This document shows positions 53,685-62,891 of a stretch of 64,000 bases of DNA, piece by piece (the first letter of the stretch is position 1; each line of letters begins with the position of its first letter). Below the pieces are notes generated by a model. The model worked only from the letters and a program-made list of their open reading frames with translations. It made no database searches and was not told the origin of the DNA. Source of the stretch: Myxococcales bacterium (lineage in GTDB: Bacteria; Myxococcota_A; Polyangia; Nannocystales; Nannocystaceae). The stretch covers positions 1 to 64,000 of the forward strand of contig JACKDV010000019.1 in NCBI GenBank assembly GCA_020633315.1, in the 5' to 3' direction. The position numbers were made by a program, and so were the translations under genes.

Positions 53685-56462
53685 TCAGCGATCCACGTCG
53701 GAGTCGGTCAGCCCCAGCTCGGTCGCCGTCTTCTCCACGCGGGCGAGCTCTTCCTTGGCCTCCTCGGACTCCCCCGCGGCCTCGTGCGCTCCGGCCAGCT
53801 CCTCGCGCGCTCGCGCCTCGTCGCCGTTCTTCGCCAGCACCTGCATCCGCAGCCCGTGCAGCCGCACCCACAGCTCCGCGCGCGGATCGGGCAGCCCTCG
53901 CAGCGTGCCCTGGAGCTCGTCGAGCAGCTCGTCCACCCGCTCCAGGTCCCCCAGCGCCAGCTCGGTGTCGGCGAGCGAGAAGGTCAGCCGCAGCACGTTG
54001 TCGTGCTCGCGCCCCTGCGCGGCGCGGGTGATGGCCACCGCCAGCTCCTGCTGCTCGGCCCCCTCCTGCAGGCGCCCGTCCATCACCAGCGCCAGCCCCA
54101 GGTTGTGCCGGGTGGTGCCCACCCGCCAGTGGTCGGGGCCCAGCGAGCCCTCGCGGATCACCAGCGCCCGCCGGTGGTGCTCGATCGCCTCCTTGGGCTT
54201 GTCGAGGTAGTAGTAGAGTCCCCCGATCTTCGCCAGCAGCCCCCCGAGGTTGGGATGGTCGGGGCCCAGCAGGGCCTCGCGCTCCTCGAGCAGCTCGAGC
54301 AGCCGCCGCAGCGCCTCCTCGTGACGCCCGTCCATCATCAGGGCCATCGCGAGGTTCTCCTGGAGCGCGGCGTAGCTGCGGCTGTTGCGATCGAGGCGCT
54401 CCTCCACCAGGGTCAGCGCGGCCCCGAAGCGCTCGAGGGCGGTCTTCACGTCGTTGCGCCGCAGCGCCAGCATGCCCTCGTGGTTGGCCAGGGCCGCGGC
54501 CACGTCGGTGCCCCGCGGACCCAGGCGATCGACCGCGGCTCGGGCGTGCCGCAGCCAGGTCTGCGCCTCGTCCACCCGCGACAGGTCGTCGGCGAGCAGC
54601 CCCACCAAGAAGGTGGAGGACTCGGCCATCACCCGGTCGTGCCCGAAGGCCTGCGCGAGCCAGTACGCCCCCTCGTAGGCCACGCGGGCCTCGTCGGGGA
54701 CCCCGGCGCCCTCGAGCGCGCGCCCCAGCGCCTGCTGGGCCTCGGCCTCCAGCGGGCCCCAGCCCAGCGTTCGCGCCTGCTCGAGCACGGCGCGGGCCCG
54801 CTCGGTCGCCTCGTGCGGACGACCGCCGTCGCCCAGCGCGGTGACCTCTTGCAGGGCCAGCCGTAGCTCGGCCACCCGCTGGCGCTCGGGCTCGGTCTCG
54901 GGCCAGGGCTCGGCGTCGGTCTGCTCGTCGAGGCAGGACTCGGCCGACGGCAGCTCGGCGATCGCCGTGGTCGCGTGGTCGGCCAGCGCCTCGCCGCCCT
55001 CGGCCAGCGCATCGAGCAGCGTGTCGGTGCGCCGGGCCCAGCGCTCCAGGCAGCTCAGCCGGGCGTCGAGCGAGGCCTCGTCCACGCCATCGCGACACAC
55101 GTGACCGCGGGCGGAGACCCAGCCGTCGATCAGGCTCTGCAGCCGCGGGCGGGCCATGGCCCAGCGCTGGGCGGCCCCGCCGGGCGCGGCCGCGAAGGCG
55201 GCCTGCAGCGCGGCCTCGCGCTCCTCGCCCCACAGCTGGGCCCGCAGCTCGGCATCGGAGGGACAGGTGCGGGCCGGCGGTCGCAGGGAGAGGCCCAGGA
55301 CCACCGCGCCTGCCACCACCACGCCCGCGCCCACCACCCAGGGCCACCGACGACGGGTGCGCAGGCAGCCGCGGAGCTCATCGACCAGCGCCTCCATCGA
55401 GGGCCAGCGATCGCGGGGTGCCTTGGCCAGGCCCTTGGCGATCGCGTGCCACAGGGGGCGCGGCAGATCGCGGATCTCCATCGGCGGCAGCACCTCGGCG
55501 AAGGTGATCCGCTCGCTCAGCTCGATGAAGCTCGCCCCCGAGAACGGGCGCCGGCCGAACAGCGCCTCGAACAGCGCCACGCAGAAGCTGAACTGATCGG
55601 CGGCGGGCCCCACCGGCCGGCCCGTGATCTGCTCGGGCGACATATAGGCCGGGGTGCCCATGATGGCCCCGGTCTCGGTGAGGGTGTCGAGCTCGTGACC
55701 TCCCGGCGGATCGCCGGAGGAGCCGGCGGACTCCGCCACGTCGACCAGCCCGCGGGCGAGGCCGAAGTCGGTGACCAGCACCTGCCCGTCCTCGCGCACC
55801 AGCACGTTGGTGGGCTTGAAGTCGCGGTGCACCAGGCCCGCGGCATGGGCCGCGGCCAGGCCTCGCCCCGCGGCCACGAACACCCGCACCACCTGTCGCC
55901 AGTCACGGGGCTCCTGCTGCAGCCACTGCTTGAGGGTCGAGCCCCGCACCAGCTCCATCGCCAGGTACACCGCGCCCTCGTGGGTGCTCGCGTCGTACGC
56001 CTCGACCACGTTGGGGTGGGAGAGCTGGGCGAGGGCCCGGGCCTCCCGCAGCAGACGCTCGGCCGAGCGATCGTCGCCCACGCGCGGGTGGATCAGCTTG
56101 AGCGCCACCTCGCGGTCGAGCGCCGGGTCGCGGGCCTGGTACACCATCCCCATCGCACCCGTGCCCAGCAGGGACTCGATGCGATAGCGACCGATGGTGG
56201 TGCCGGGGACCAGCTCGGCCGAGGGCTCGACGGGGACCGGGTCCCCCTCGGTCGGCTCGCCGCCCGTGGGCGCGTCGTCGTCGGGCGGGAGCTCGGGCTC
56301 GTCCTCGTCGGGAGCGTCGCCGTAGATCCGCTGCAGCTCGGTCAGGAGCTGGCGGGCGGTGGGCGAGTCGTCGATCTCGGCCTCGACCGCGAAGCGCTCG
56401 TCGGCAGTGAGGGCACCTTCGAGGTAGCGAAGCAGTCGCTCGTCTCGCCCGGGTGCCTCCAT
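53685..56462 (-). CDS. Membrane Ser/Thr protein kinase with TPR sensor-type domain
   Basis: This 925-residue Hanks-type kinase has a 90-residue N-terminal part that begins like an anti-sigma zinc-finger helix (LLRYLEGALTADERF) but lacks the His-Cys pair. The kinase domain spans about residues 90-360: glycine loop GTGAMG, Lys122 in VALKLIH, HRDFKPTN, DFGLARG and TPAYMSPEQ, so it appears catalytically intact. One transmembrane helix (about 378-400) follows, then a region with Cys pairs and about eight TPR units ending at the C-terminus. The ATG lies 11 nt after TATCGT. Genes upstream on the same strand encode the TIAP-repeat protein, a candidate substrate. Confidence 0.92.
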   Translation of the reverse strand: MEAPGRDERLLRYLEGALTADERFAVEAEIDDSPTARQLLTELQRIYGDAPDEDEPELPPDDDAPTGGEPTEGDPVPVEPSAELVPGTTIGRYRIESLLGTGAMGMVYQARDPALDREVALKLIHPRVGDDRSAERLLREARALAQLSHPNVVEAYDASTHEGAVYLAMELVRGSTLKQWLQQEPRDWRQVVRVFVAAGRGLAAAHAAGLVHRDFKPTNVLVREDGQVLVTDFGLARGLVDVAESAGSSGDPPGGHELDTLTETGAIMGTPAYMSPEQITGRPVGPAADQFSFCVALFEALFGRRPFSGASFIELSERITFAEVLPPMEIRDLPRPLWHAIAKGLAKAPRDRWPSMEALVDELRGCLRTRRRWPWVVGAGVVVAGAVVLGLSLRPPARTCPSDAELRAQLWGEEREAALQAAFAAAPGGAAQRWAMARPRLQSLIDGWVSARGHVCRDGVDEASLDARLSCLERWARRTDTLLDALAEGGEALADHATTAIAELPSAESCLDEQTDAEPWPETEPERQRVAELRLALQEVTALGDGGRPHEATERARAVLEQARTLGWGPLEAEAQQALGRALEGAGVPDEARVAYEGAYWLAQAFGHDRVMAESSTFLVGLLADDLSRVDEAQTWLRHARAAVDRLGPRGTDVAAALANHEGMLALRRNDVKTALERFGAALTLVEERLDRNSRSYAALQENLAMALMMDGRHEEALRRLLELLEEREALLGPDHPNLGGLLAKIGGLYYYLDKPKEAIEHHRRALVIREGSLGPDHWRVGTTRHNLGLALVMDGRLQEGAEQQELAVAITRAAQGREHDNVLRLTFSLADTELALGDLERVDELLDELQGTLRGLPDPRAELWVRLHGLRMQVLAKNGDEARAREELAGAHEAAGESEEAKEELARVEKTATELGLTDSDVDR

Positions 56463-56496
56463 GCCCGGGACGGACGATAGCACGGGGAGCCGCGGC

Positions 56497-56985
56497 TCAG
56501 CGCGAGCCGTCGCCGCTGCGCTCGTCGAGCAGCTCGAGCACCTCGTCGACCAAGCGACCCACGCTGGGGTGGGCGACCAGCGGTCGCAGTCGTCGAGCAC
56601 CGTGCTCCGCGTCACGGCGCCCCACCGCGACGAGGAGGTCGCCCAGCGCCTGCTCCCAGTCGTCGGGCCTCGACGGCGACTCGGCCGCGTGGGGGCCGTT
56701 TGGTCTGGTCATCGCGATCTCGAGCAGCAGGTCGAGGACGTGGCTCGGATCGACGTCGGCGGCCCACCGCTCGAGCATTGCCTCGATGCGCTCCTGTGCG
56801 TCCAGCACGCCGCGGACCACGCTGGGGGCCGCCTCGACGATCTGGTGGCGGAGGCGGGCGAGCTCCCCTCCGTAGCCCGCGAGCACCCACGGCCCCACCG
56901 GCTCGGCCAGTGCGTCGACGAGCCGCCGCAGCTGCTCCTTCGTGGGGCGGGGGCCGGGCGGCCACGGGCTCGTCGGGTCCGTCAC
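56497..56985 (-). CDS. Unknown protein in the kinase operon
   Basis: This 162-residue soluble protein starts with GTG 2 nt after the TIAP-protein stop and ends 34 nt before the kinase start, so it may be part of one operon. It is helical (LRRLVDALAEPVGPWVLAGYG, EAMLERWAADVDPSHVLDLLLE, VGRLVDEVLELLDE) with Pro-rich spacers. No family is recognised. The linkage suggests a role as partner, adaptor or substrate of the kinase. Confidence 0.6.
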   Translation of the reverse strand: MTDPTSPWPPGPRPTKEQLRRLVDALAEPVGPWVLAGYGGELARLRHQIVEAAPSVVRGVLDAQERIEAMLERWAADVDPSHVLDLLLEIAMTRPNGPHAAESPSRPDDWEQALGDLLVAVGRRDAEHGARRLRPLVAHPSVGRLVDEVLELLDERSGDGSR

Positions 56986-56987
56986 CT

Positions 56988-58010
56988 CTAGAAGCCGATG
57001 CCGTTGCGGATGCGACGAATCGGACCCCCACGTCGACCGCCCTTGCCAGCCTTGTCCTTCCGATCGTCGGCGGCCTTGGGGGTCGGCGGGGCGACGGGAG
57101 CCGCAGGCGCGGTCTCGGGCTCGTCCTCGATCGGGGCCTTCGCGTCCTCGCTCGTCGTCGCGGCGGGGGCAGCAGGCTCGTCGCCACGGCTGGCCGCGTA
57201 GACGATCACGCCCAGCAGAAGAATGCCGAGGGCTCCGACGATCACCAGCGCTCGCGAGGAGGAGCTCGGCCTCTCGGTGGTCGGAGGCCGCGACGCTCCG
57301 GTACCCGCCAGCTCCATCGAGGTGGGCGCGTGCCCCATGGTGCCCGGCGAGGTGCCCATCACCGCTGGATCGCGGGCGAGGGATGGAGCCGCATCCATGA
57401 GGGTGGGATCGTGGGCGAGGCCCGACGCGGTCGGGCTCGGAGCCTCGGCGAGCCCGCCCATGAGGGTGGGGTCGTGGCCGAGGCCACGCGAGGCGGCCGG
57501 CGGGGACGTACCGTAGAGGGTGTCGGCAGAGCCGAGCCCTCCCGGAGCGATCGTGGGCGCCTCGCCGATCGCGATCGAAGCGGGCGCGGCGAGGGCTCCG
57601 GGAGCAATGGTGGGGTCGAAGGCGAGGGCCGCAGGGTTGGGAGCGGCCGCGGGCGCGGCGAGGGCTCCGGGCGCGATGGTGGGGTCGAAGGCGAGGGCCG
57701 CGGGCTTCGAAGAGGCGGCGAGGGCCCCCGGGGCAATGGTGGGCTCGAAGCCGCGTGCGGGAGACGAAGCGCTGGCGGGCGAAGGAGCAGCGAGGACGCC
57801 GGGCGCAATGGTGGGCTCGAAGCCGCGTGCGGGAGACGAAGCGTGTGCGGGAGACGAAGCGCCGGCGGGCGAAGGAGCAGCGAGAGCGCCGGGCGCAATG
57901 GTGGGCTCGAAGCCGCCGGGGGCGATGGTCGCCATCATCCCCAGTCGCTCCGCATCGGTGGGCGCGATGGTGGCGGCCATGGCTGCCCTACGCTTGGCGT
58001 CGTCGTTCAA
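56988..58010 (-). CDS. Membrane protein with TIAP tandem repeats
   Basis: This 340-residue protein is mostly low-complexity. It holds eight TIAP units of the form (F-E/D)-PTIAPG-(A/V/G)LAA, separated by Ala/Pro/Ser spacers, over about residues 14-155. Related PTL/PTS units (DPTLMGG, DPTLMDA, APTSMEL) follow. A transmembrane helix (ALVIVGALGILLLGVIVYAA) lies at about 253-273, then an Ala/Pro/Glu region and a basic tail. Every unit has one Thr, so the tract may be multisite-phosphorylated by the neighbouring kinase, as an inference. The TTG at 58010 with GAGGAG before it is the likely start; an ATG 10 codons later is possible. Confidence 0.65.
   Translation of the reverse strand: MNDDAKRRAAMAATIAPTDAERLGMMATIAPGGFEPTIAPGALAAPSPAGASSPAHASSPARGFEPTIAPGVLAAPSPASASSPARGFEPTIAPGALAASSKPAALAFDPTIAPGALAAPAAAPNPAALAFDPTIAPGALAAPASIAIGEAPTIAPGGLGSADTLYGTSPPAASRGLGHDPTLMGGLAEAPSPTASGLAHDPTLMDAAPSLARDPAVMGTSPGTMGHAPTSMELAGTGASRPPTTERPSSSSRALVIVGALGILLLGVIVYAASRGDEPAAPAATTSEDAKAPIEDEPETAPAAPVAPPTPKAADDRKDKAGKGGRRGGPIRRIRNGIGF
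57585..57935 (-). repeat. DNA repeat tract encoding TIAP units
   Basis: Near-identical segments of about 50-80 bp recur here, for example repeated CGGGCGCAATGGTGGGCTCG runs. They match the protein repeats and could vary in number between strains. Confidence 0.7.
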
Positions 58011-58154
58011 GGCTCCTCGACCCGGAGATCCACGGACCGGCTCCCCCGCAGTATCGCACGCACGCGAACGCGGGGAAGTCCCTCCCCGAGGGGGCCCTCC
58101 ACTGCGCCGCCATCGCGTGCGGTACCGCTCCGGCCACGCGACGCGCGGCTGCGC

Positions 58155-58223
58155 TCAGATCGAGATGGGCTCGTCGGCGTCGACCTTCGCCATCAGCGCG
58201 AACAGCTCGGCATCCGCTACCAC
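58155..58223 (-). CDS. Possible 22-residue peptide after the ligase gene
   Basis: A GTG lies 9 nt after the ligase stop and opens a 22-residue frame ending ADEPISI. Codon use is G+C-biased like real genes here. There is no good ribosome binding site, and reinitiation is the only likely route to expression. Confidence 0.2.
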   Translation of the reverse strand: MVADAELFALMAKVDADEPISI

Positions 58224-58232
58224 GCGGCCGCG

Positions 58233-59684
58233 TTAGACCGAGGTCCAGCCCTTCTTGATCTCGCTGGCGATCATCCCGTCGGCGATCTCCGTGGCGAGCT
58301 CGAGGCGCGGCGCCAGCCTCACGGTGCGCTTGAGCGGATCCTTGCGACCGGGGCTGTAGTCGGTGAAGCACACCACGAAGGAGGGATAGGCCGCGTCGGC
58401 CTCCTCCTTGTTGGTCTTCCACACCACCAGCTTGCGGACGGAGGTCTTGCCCTTGGTGGTCTTGGTGTAGACCTCGCGCCGCAGGATCTCGCTGGGCGGG
58501 AGCTGGGCCACGGTGGCGGCCTTGTCCACGTCGGGCAGGAGCACGCGGTCGAGGACCTGGCGCAGCGGGACGTCCTCGGCGATGGGGCGCTTGTCCTCGC
58601 GCAGGCGCTCGAGGCGAGGGTGCAGCACGCTCACCCCGGGCAGACGCCGGCGGGCGACCCAGCCGTCCTCGAAGGCCAGCACCATGCGCGGCACGACGTC
58701 GCCCGAGGTGTTCTCGGCCTGCACGTCGGAGATGCGCACCTCGATCACCAGCTCGGGTCGCACGAGCTGGAACATGGCGCCGCGGGAGTTGGCCTCGCTG
58801 TAGTTGGAGGCGCACTCGAGCGGGCGCACGCGCTCGAGCAGCGAGCGGCGAGCGTCCTCGGAGCCCAGGTTGCCGCAGTGGCCCAGCACCTGGAACTGGC
58901 CGTCCTCGCGGATGAGCGCCATCAGGAACGAGCCCACCTGGTTGGCGTCGTGCGAGCGCTGGGTGTAGCCGATCACCGCGGCGTCGATGGTGATGCTGGG
59001 CTTGACCTTGTAGACCCCGGGCATCGCCTTGGGGCGCACCACCAGGCCCTCGGCCTTGCCGTCGGCGGCCAGCTCCTCATAGAGCGCGTCCACCCCGGCG
59101 GCGTCGGGCGCCTCGAGGGTCTGCACCGGCCGCAGCCGCTCGCCACCGTCGAGCAGGCGCTTCACCAGATCGAGGCGCTCGGTGTAGGCGGCGATGGGCA
59201 TCCGCCCCTTGGCGTCGCCACCCCACACCACGTCGAAGGCCTGGAAGCACACGCGGTCGCTGCCGTCGGCGTCGGTCCCCAGCGCGGCCGCGAGGTCGCC
59301 GTGGCGCGAGCGACCACGCTCGCGGGTCGCGAACAGCTCGCCCGCCACCACCGTGGTGCCCACCGCCCGCGCGGCCAGCTTCTTGGCCTCGGCCAGCACC
59401 GGCAGGTCGCCCGCGAGCACGCGGCCGTTGGGGTTGGCGAAGAAGGCGTCGCCGCCATCGAGCACCAGGCACCACTGCTCGCCGTCGATCTTCGGCGAGA
59501 CCAGGAACGGCCCGGGCGGGAGCTGCTGGCCCACCTCCTCGGGCACGAGCGCGGTGTAGCGGCTGGCCACGCCCCGCTTGTAGCGGCTGATGGCGGTAGC
59601 GAGCTCGGCGTCGGTCACCGAGCCGGGAGGCGCGTGGAAGCCCTTGCCCACGGGGCGAGCGTCGGAAAGCGTGTACCTCGTCAT
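58233..59684 (-). CDS. ATP-dependent DNA ligase-like protein
   Basis: This 483-residue protein carries the nucleotidyltransferase signature of ATP-dependent DNA ligases: motif I KIDGEQ (Lys65, adenylation site), a motif III-like DVVWGGDAKGRMPIAAYTER, motif IV EGLVVRPK, motif V YKVKPSITIDAAVIGY and motif VI in HPRLERLREDKRP. The OB-fold domain lies at about residues 240-380. A C-terminal extension of about 100 residues (QLPPSEILRREVYTKTTKG...) is not part of standard ligases. It ends a tight three-gene operon. No nuclease, LigD polymerase or Ku gene is close by, so the repair pathway is unknown. Confidence 0.83.
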   Translation of the reverse strand: MTRYTLSDARPVGKGFHAPPGSVTDAELATAISRYKRGVASRYTALVPEEVGQQLPPGPFLVSPKIDGEQWCLVLDGGDAFFANPNGRVLAGDLPVLAEAKKLAARAVGTTVVAGELFATRERGRSRHGDLAAALGTDADGSDRVCFQAFDVVWGGDAKGRMPIAAYTERLDLVKRLLDGGERLRPVQTLEAPDAAGVDALYEELAADGKAEGLVVRPKAMPGVYKVKPSITIDAAVIGYTQRSHDANQVGSFLMALIREDGQFQVLGHCGNLGSEDARRSLLERVRPLECASNYSEANSRGAMFQLVRPELVIEVRISDVQAENTSGDVVPRMVLAFEDGWVARRRLPGVSVLHPRLERLREDKRPIAEDVPLRQVLDRVLLPDVDKAATVAQLPPSEILRREVYTKTTKGKTSVRKLVVWKTNKEEADAAYPSFVVCFTDYSPGRKDPLKRTVRLAPRLELATEIADGMIASEIKKGWTSV

Positions 59685-59704
59685 CGGATTCGATCCTTGC
59701 TGCC

Positions 59705-60400
59705 CTACGCGGGGCGCTTGAGCTCCATGTTGCTCAGGTGCAGGAGCAGGGTGAAGCGCTCGCCGTCCACTCGTCCCTCGAGGAAGCCGCGGTACGGCGT
59801 GCCGTTCTCCCGCAGCACCAGCGGCTGCTTGCCGCCCTTGCCCGCGCCCACCAGCACCACCTCGCCCTTCTCGGCGAGCTCCTTGGCCATGCCGTGGAGG
59901 AAGTCGAAGCTCAGGCCGTCGGTGTGGCGCAGGGCCACGGTGCGCGTGAACACGAAGCGGCGCACCGCGTCGCGCTTGGACATGGTCTTGCCCGTCCACA
60001 TCACCGGCGGCACCTCGGCCGTGATGTTGGAGGGGATGTCCTTGGGCTCGCGGCGCTCTCGCTCGGTGCCGTCGGGGTCGGTGATCGTCTCGACCATGGC
60101 CGGCACCGCGTGCATCACCTCGCCCGCGGCGGTGAGGAACACCCGGGCGATGGGCTCCACCTGTCGGCCCACCCGCTCCACGTCGACCTCGGGGTCGCCG
60201 TCGATCAGGGCCTGGCCGTAGTCTTCGCCGTGGGCCTGCTGCAGCGCCTCGTGCATGCCCTCGGGCGTGCTCGCCAGGTAGCGGCGGAACTTGACCTCGC
60301 CGTCGCGCAGGCCCGGCCGCGGCGCGGGCGGGGTGGGGGGAGTGAGGAAGGTGACCGTCGCGTCGCGACCGGCCGAGTTGGCGATGTGGATCTGTCGCAT
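59705..60400 (-). CDS. Unknown protein of the ligase operon (middle)
   Basis: This 231-residue protein starts with ATG 19 nt after the stop of the upstream gene and ends 20 nt before the ligase start. It has mixed alpha/beta segments: HIANSAGRDATVTFLTPPTP, EVKFRRYLASTPEGMHEALQ, an Arg-Arg-Arg-rich SKRDAVRRFVFTRTVALR, DGLSFDFLHGMAKELAEKG, VVLVGAGKGGKQPLVL and TLLLHLSNMELKRPA. I recognise no family. The basic middle part could contact nucleic acid. Linkage to the ligase suggests a shared DNA or RNA repair task. Confidence 0.65.
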   Translation of the reverse strand: MRQIHIANSAGRDATVTFLTPPTPPAPRPGLRDGEVKFRRYLASTPEGMHEALQQAHGEDYGQALIDGDPEVDVERVGRQVEPIARVFLTAAGEVMHAVPAMVETITDPDGTERERREPKDIPSNITAEVPPVMWTGKTMSKRDAVRRFVFTRTVALRHTDGLSFDFLHGMAKELAEKGEVVLVGAGKGGKQPLVLRENGTPYRGFLEGRVDGERFTLLLHLSNMELKRPA

Positions 60401-60419
60401 GGCGTCGTCGCTCCCGGTC

Positions 60420-61019
60420 TCAGAACATCTCGAAGTCCAGCTCGTCGTCGTCCGACTCTTCGTCGTCGAGCTCCATGGCCGGCTTCTCCAGCTCGCACCA
60501 GGGCACCTGCATGGTGTCGCCGATGACCGCGAAGATCCCCTGCTCGTTGCCCACGAGGATCGCGGTCTCCATGTTGTAGTCGGCGCGCAGGTTGAACGGG
60601 AAGCGGAACAGCTTGCCTGCCTGCAGCGCCTTGGTGAGCGCGCCGTCCACCTCGCCCGGGTCGAGCGCATAGACCGAGTCGGCGGTGAGATCGAGCAGCG
60701 CCTCGGGCTCCACCTCTTGCAGGTCCTGCGGGGCGCCGAGGGTGGAGGGCTGCTCCGGCAGGGGCTTGCCCGCGGGATCGAGGCCCACCAGCTCGTCGGT
60801 GCCCACCCAGCGGCCGTCCTCGGCGAAGTAGCCCTGCGCCGTCATGCCGCTCACGATGAGCATCGAGCCGTCGTCGCTCAGCTCGGCCCGACGACAGGGC
60901 TCGCCCGTGGGATCGAGGGGGATCCGCTTGCGCGAGGCGTAGAGCTGCTTTCGACTCACCCTCGCGAACCCGAAGGTCGAGGGCTTGCCCTGATACGAGA
61001 CGATGATCTCTCGAGCCAC
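60420..61019 (-). CDS. Unknown acidic-tailed protein of the ligase operon (first gene)
   Basis: This 199-residue protein begins with GTG. The N-terminal half is basic (SYQGKPSTFGFARVSRKQLYASRKRI) and the tail is very acidic (ELDDEESDDDELDFEMF), as in proteins that mimic or shield nucleic acid. The centre has ALDPGEVDGALTKALQAGKLFRF. The start lies 6-9 nt after a TATCGA/TGATAT hexamer, so it is probably leaderless. No family is recognised. It opens the three-gene ligase operon. Confidence 0.65.
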   Translation of the reverse strand: MAREIIVSYQGKPSTFGFARVSRKQLYASRKRIPLDPTGEPCRRAELSDDGSMLIVSGMTAQGYFAEDGRWVGTDELVGLDPAGKPLPEQPSTLGAPQDLQEVEPEALLDLTADSVYALDPGEVDGALTKALQAGKLFRFPFNLRADYNMETAILVGNEQGIFAVIGDTMQVPWCELEKPAMELDDEESDDDELDFEMF

Positions 61020-61127
61020 GGGCGATCGATATCACACGGGCTCGCTCGGGGGATGGTGCGGATCACCCGTCTGCGCCCGAAATTTTTCCTTGACGGTGAC
61101 GCTGCCATGGCTCATAGGACAGACATC

Positions 61128-61256
61128 ATGACCACGATGCGACGGATCGACGATCTGCGCGACGGCCTGCGCTCGCAGGGCGGTCGCTCGGATGCGTATT
61201 CGGCCGTGGTCGATCCAGCCCCGGCCACGGGCGCAACTCGCCAGTTGGGCGAGTAG
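61128..61256 (+). CDS. Possible 42-residue protein
   Basis: A short frame begins MTTMRRIDDLRDGLRSQGG. Its ATG lies 9 nt after CATAGG, itself 17 nt after TTGACG, which repeats the leaderless pattern. No family is recognised; codon use is mixed. It ends 324 bp before the EF-Tu start. Confidence 0.3.
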   Translation: MTTMRRIDDLRDGLRSQGGRSDAYSAVVDPAPATGATRQLGE

Positions 61257-61482
61257 GACCACCAAGAACCCCGATCTCGCGTACCGAGGCCATCGTGCGG
61301 CCTCGGTGGCGCCCGACGGGAGACCCCTGGGCCACCGCGCTCGGGACCGGCTCCATCGTCCATCGTGACGGGAGCCGCCGTCCCCTGGCCGAGACCGGCC
61401 GAGCGCATCGAGCCGCTCGCGTCGCGACGACCCGTCGCGACGTGGGGCGTGCGTCCACGTGGTGGGGTCCCGTGCAAGGCGT

Positions 61483-61531
61483 GGCCCCGGCGCCGTGCGG
61501 CCGTCCATTGCGGTCGCACGGCGCCGGGGCC
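61483..61531 (+). promoter_or_regulatory. Very strong stem-loop in the EF-Tu leader
   Basis: Perfect 17-bp arms, G+C-rich (GGCCCCGGCGCCGTGCG and its complement), enclose a 15-nt loop. It lies 48 nt before the EF-Tu ATG. No T-run follows, so it may be a 5' UTR control element or a processing site and not a simple terminator. Confidence 0.65.
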
Positions 61532-61579
61532 CGGAGGTCTCCATTTGCCCCTCCCTTCATCGACGACAGGAACGAGACA

Positions 61580-62728
<1,149 letters not shown>

Positions 62729-62733
62729 GTCGA

Positions 62734-62786
62734 GGCGAGCATCCGGGAGTCGCCCCTTCGGGGGCGGCTCCCGGGTGACGCTCGCC
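62734..62786 (+). terminator. Terminator of the EF-Tu gene
   Basis: A long stem carries CGCCCC-TTCGG-GGGCG as its tip, extended by CCGGGAG/CTCCCGG and GGCGAGC/GCTCGCC. It starts 5 nt after the EF-Tu stop. It lacks a clean T-run. Confidence 0.65.
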
Positions 62787-62876
62787 ATCATCGACGGGGG
62801 CGCCGACGGGCGAGCTCGCCGAGCGGCATCGTGGCTCGCCTCCGGTGATTCCGGGCTCGCCGCCGACGAAGTGCGC

Positions 62877-62882
62877 TACGAT
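62877..62882 (+). promoter_or_regulatory. -10 hexamer of a probable leaderless promoter
   Basis: TACGAT lies 9 nt before the ATG at 62892; no clear -35 is seen. Confidence 0.4.
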
Positions 62883-62891
62883 CGCGGCACG

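Larger units (their letters stand above)
61020..61579 (+). other. Long leader/intergenic region before EF-Tu
   Basis: This 560-bp interval carries a short possible gene (61128-61256), a promoter-like pair (TTGACG 61090-61095 with CATAGG 17 nt on) and the strong stem-loop at 61483-61531. Apart from these I see nothing. Confidence 0.5.

Noticed and set aside
57585..57935. CRISPR-like array
   Set aside because: The repeats are long, in-frame and protein-coding, with no unique spacers of constant length.
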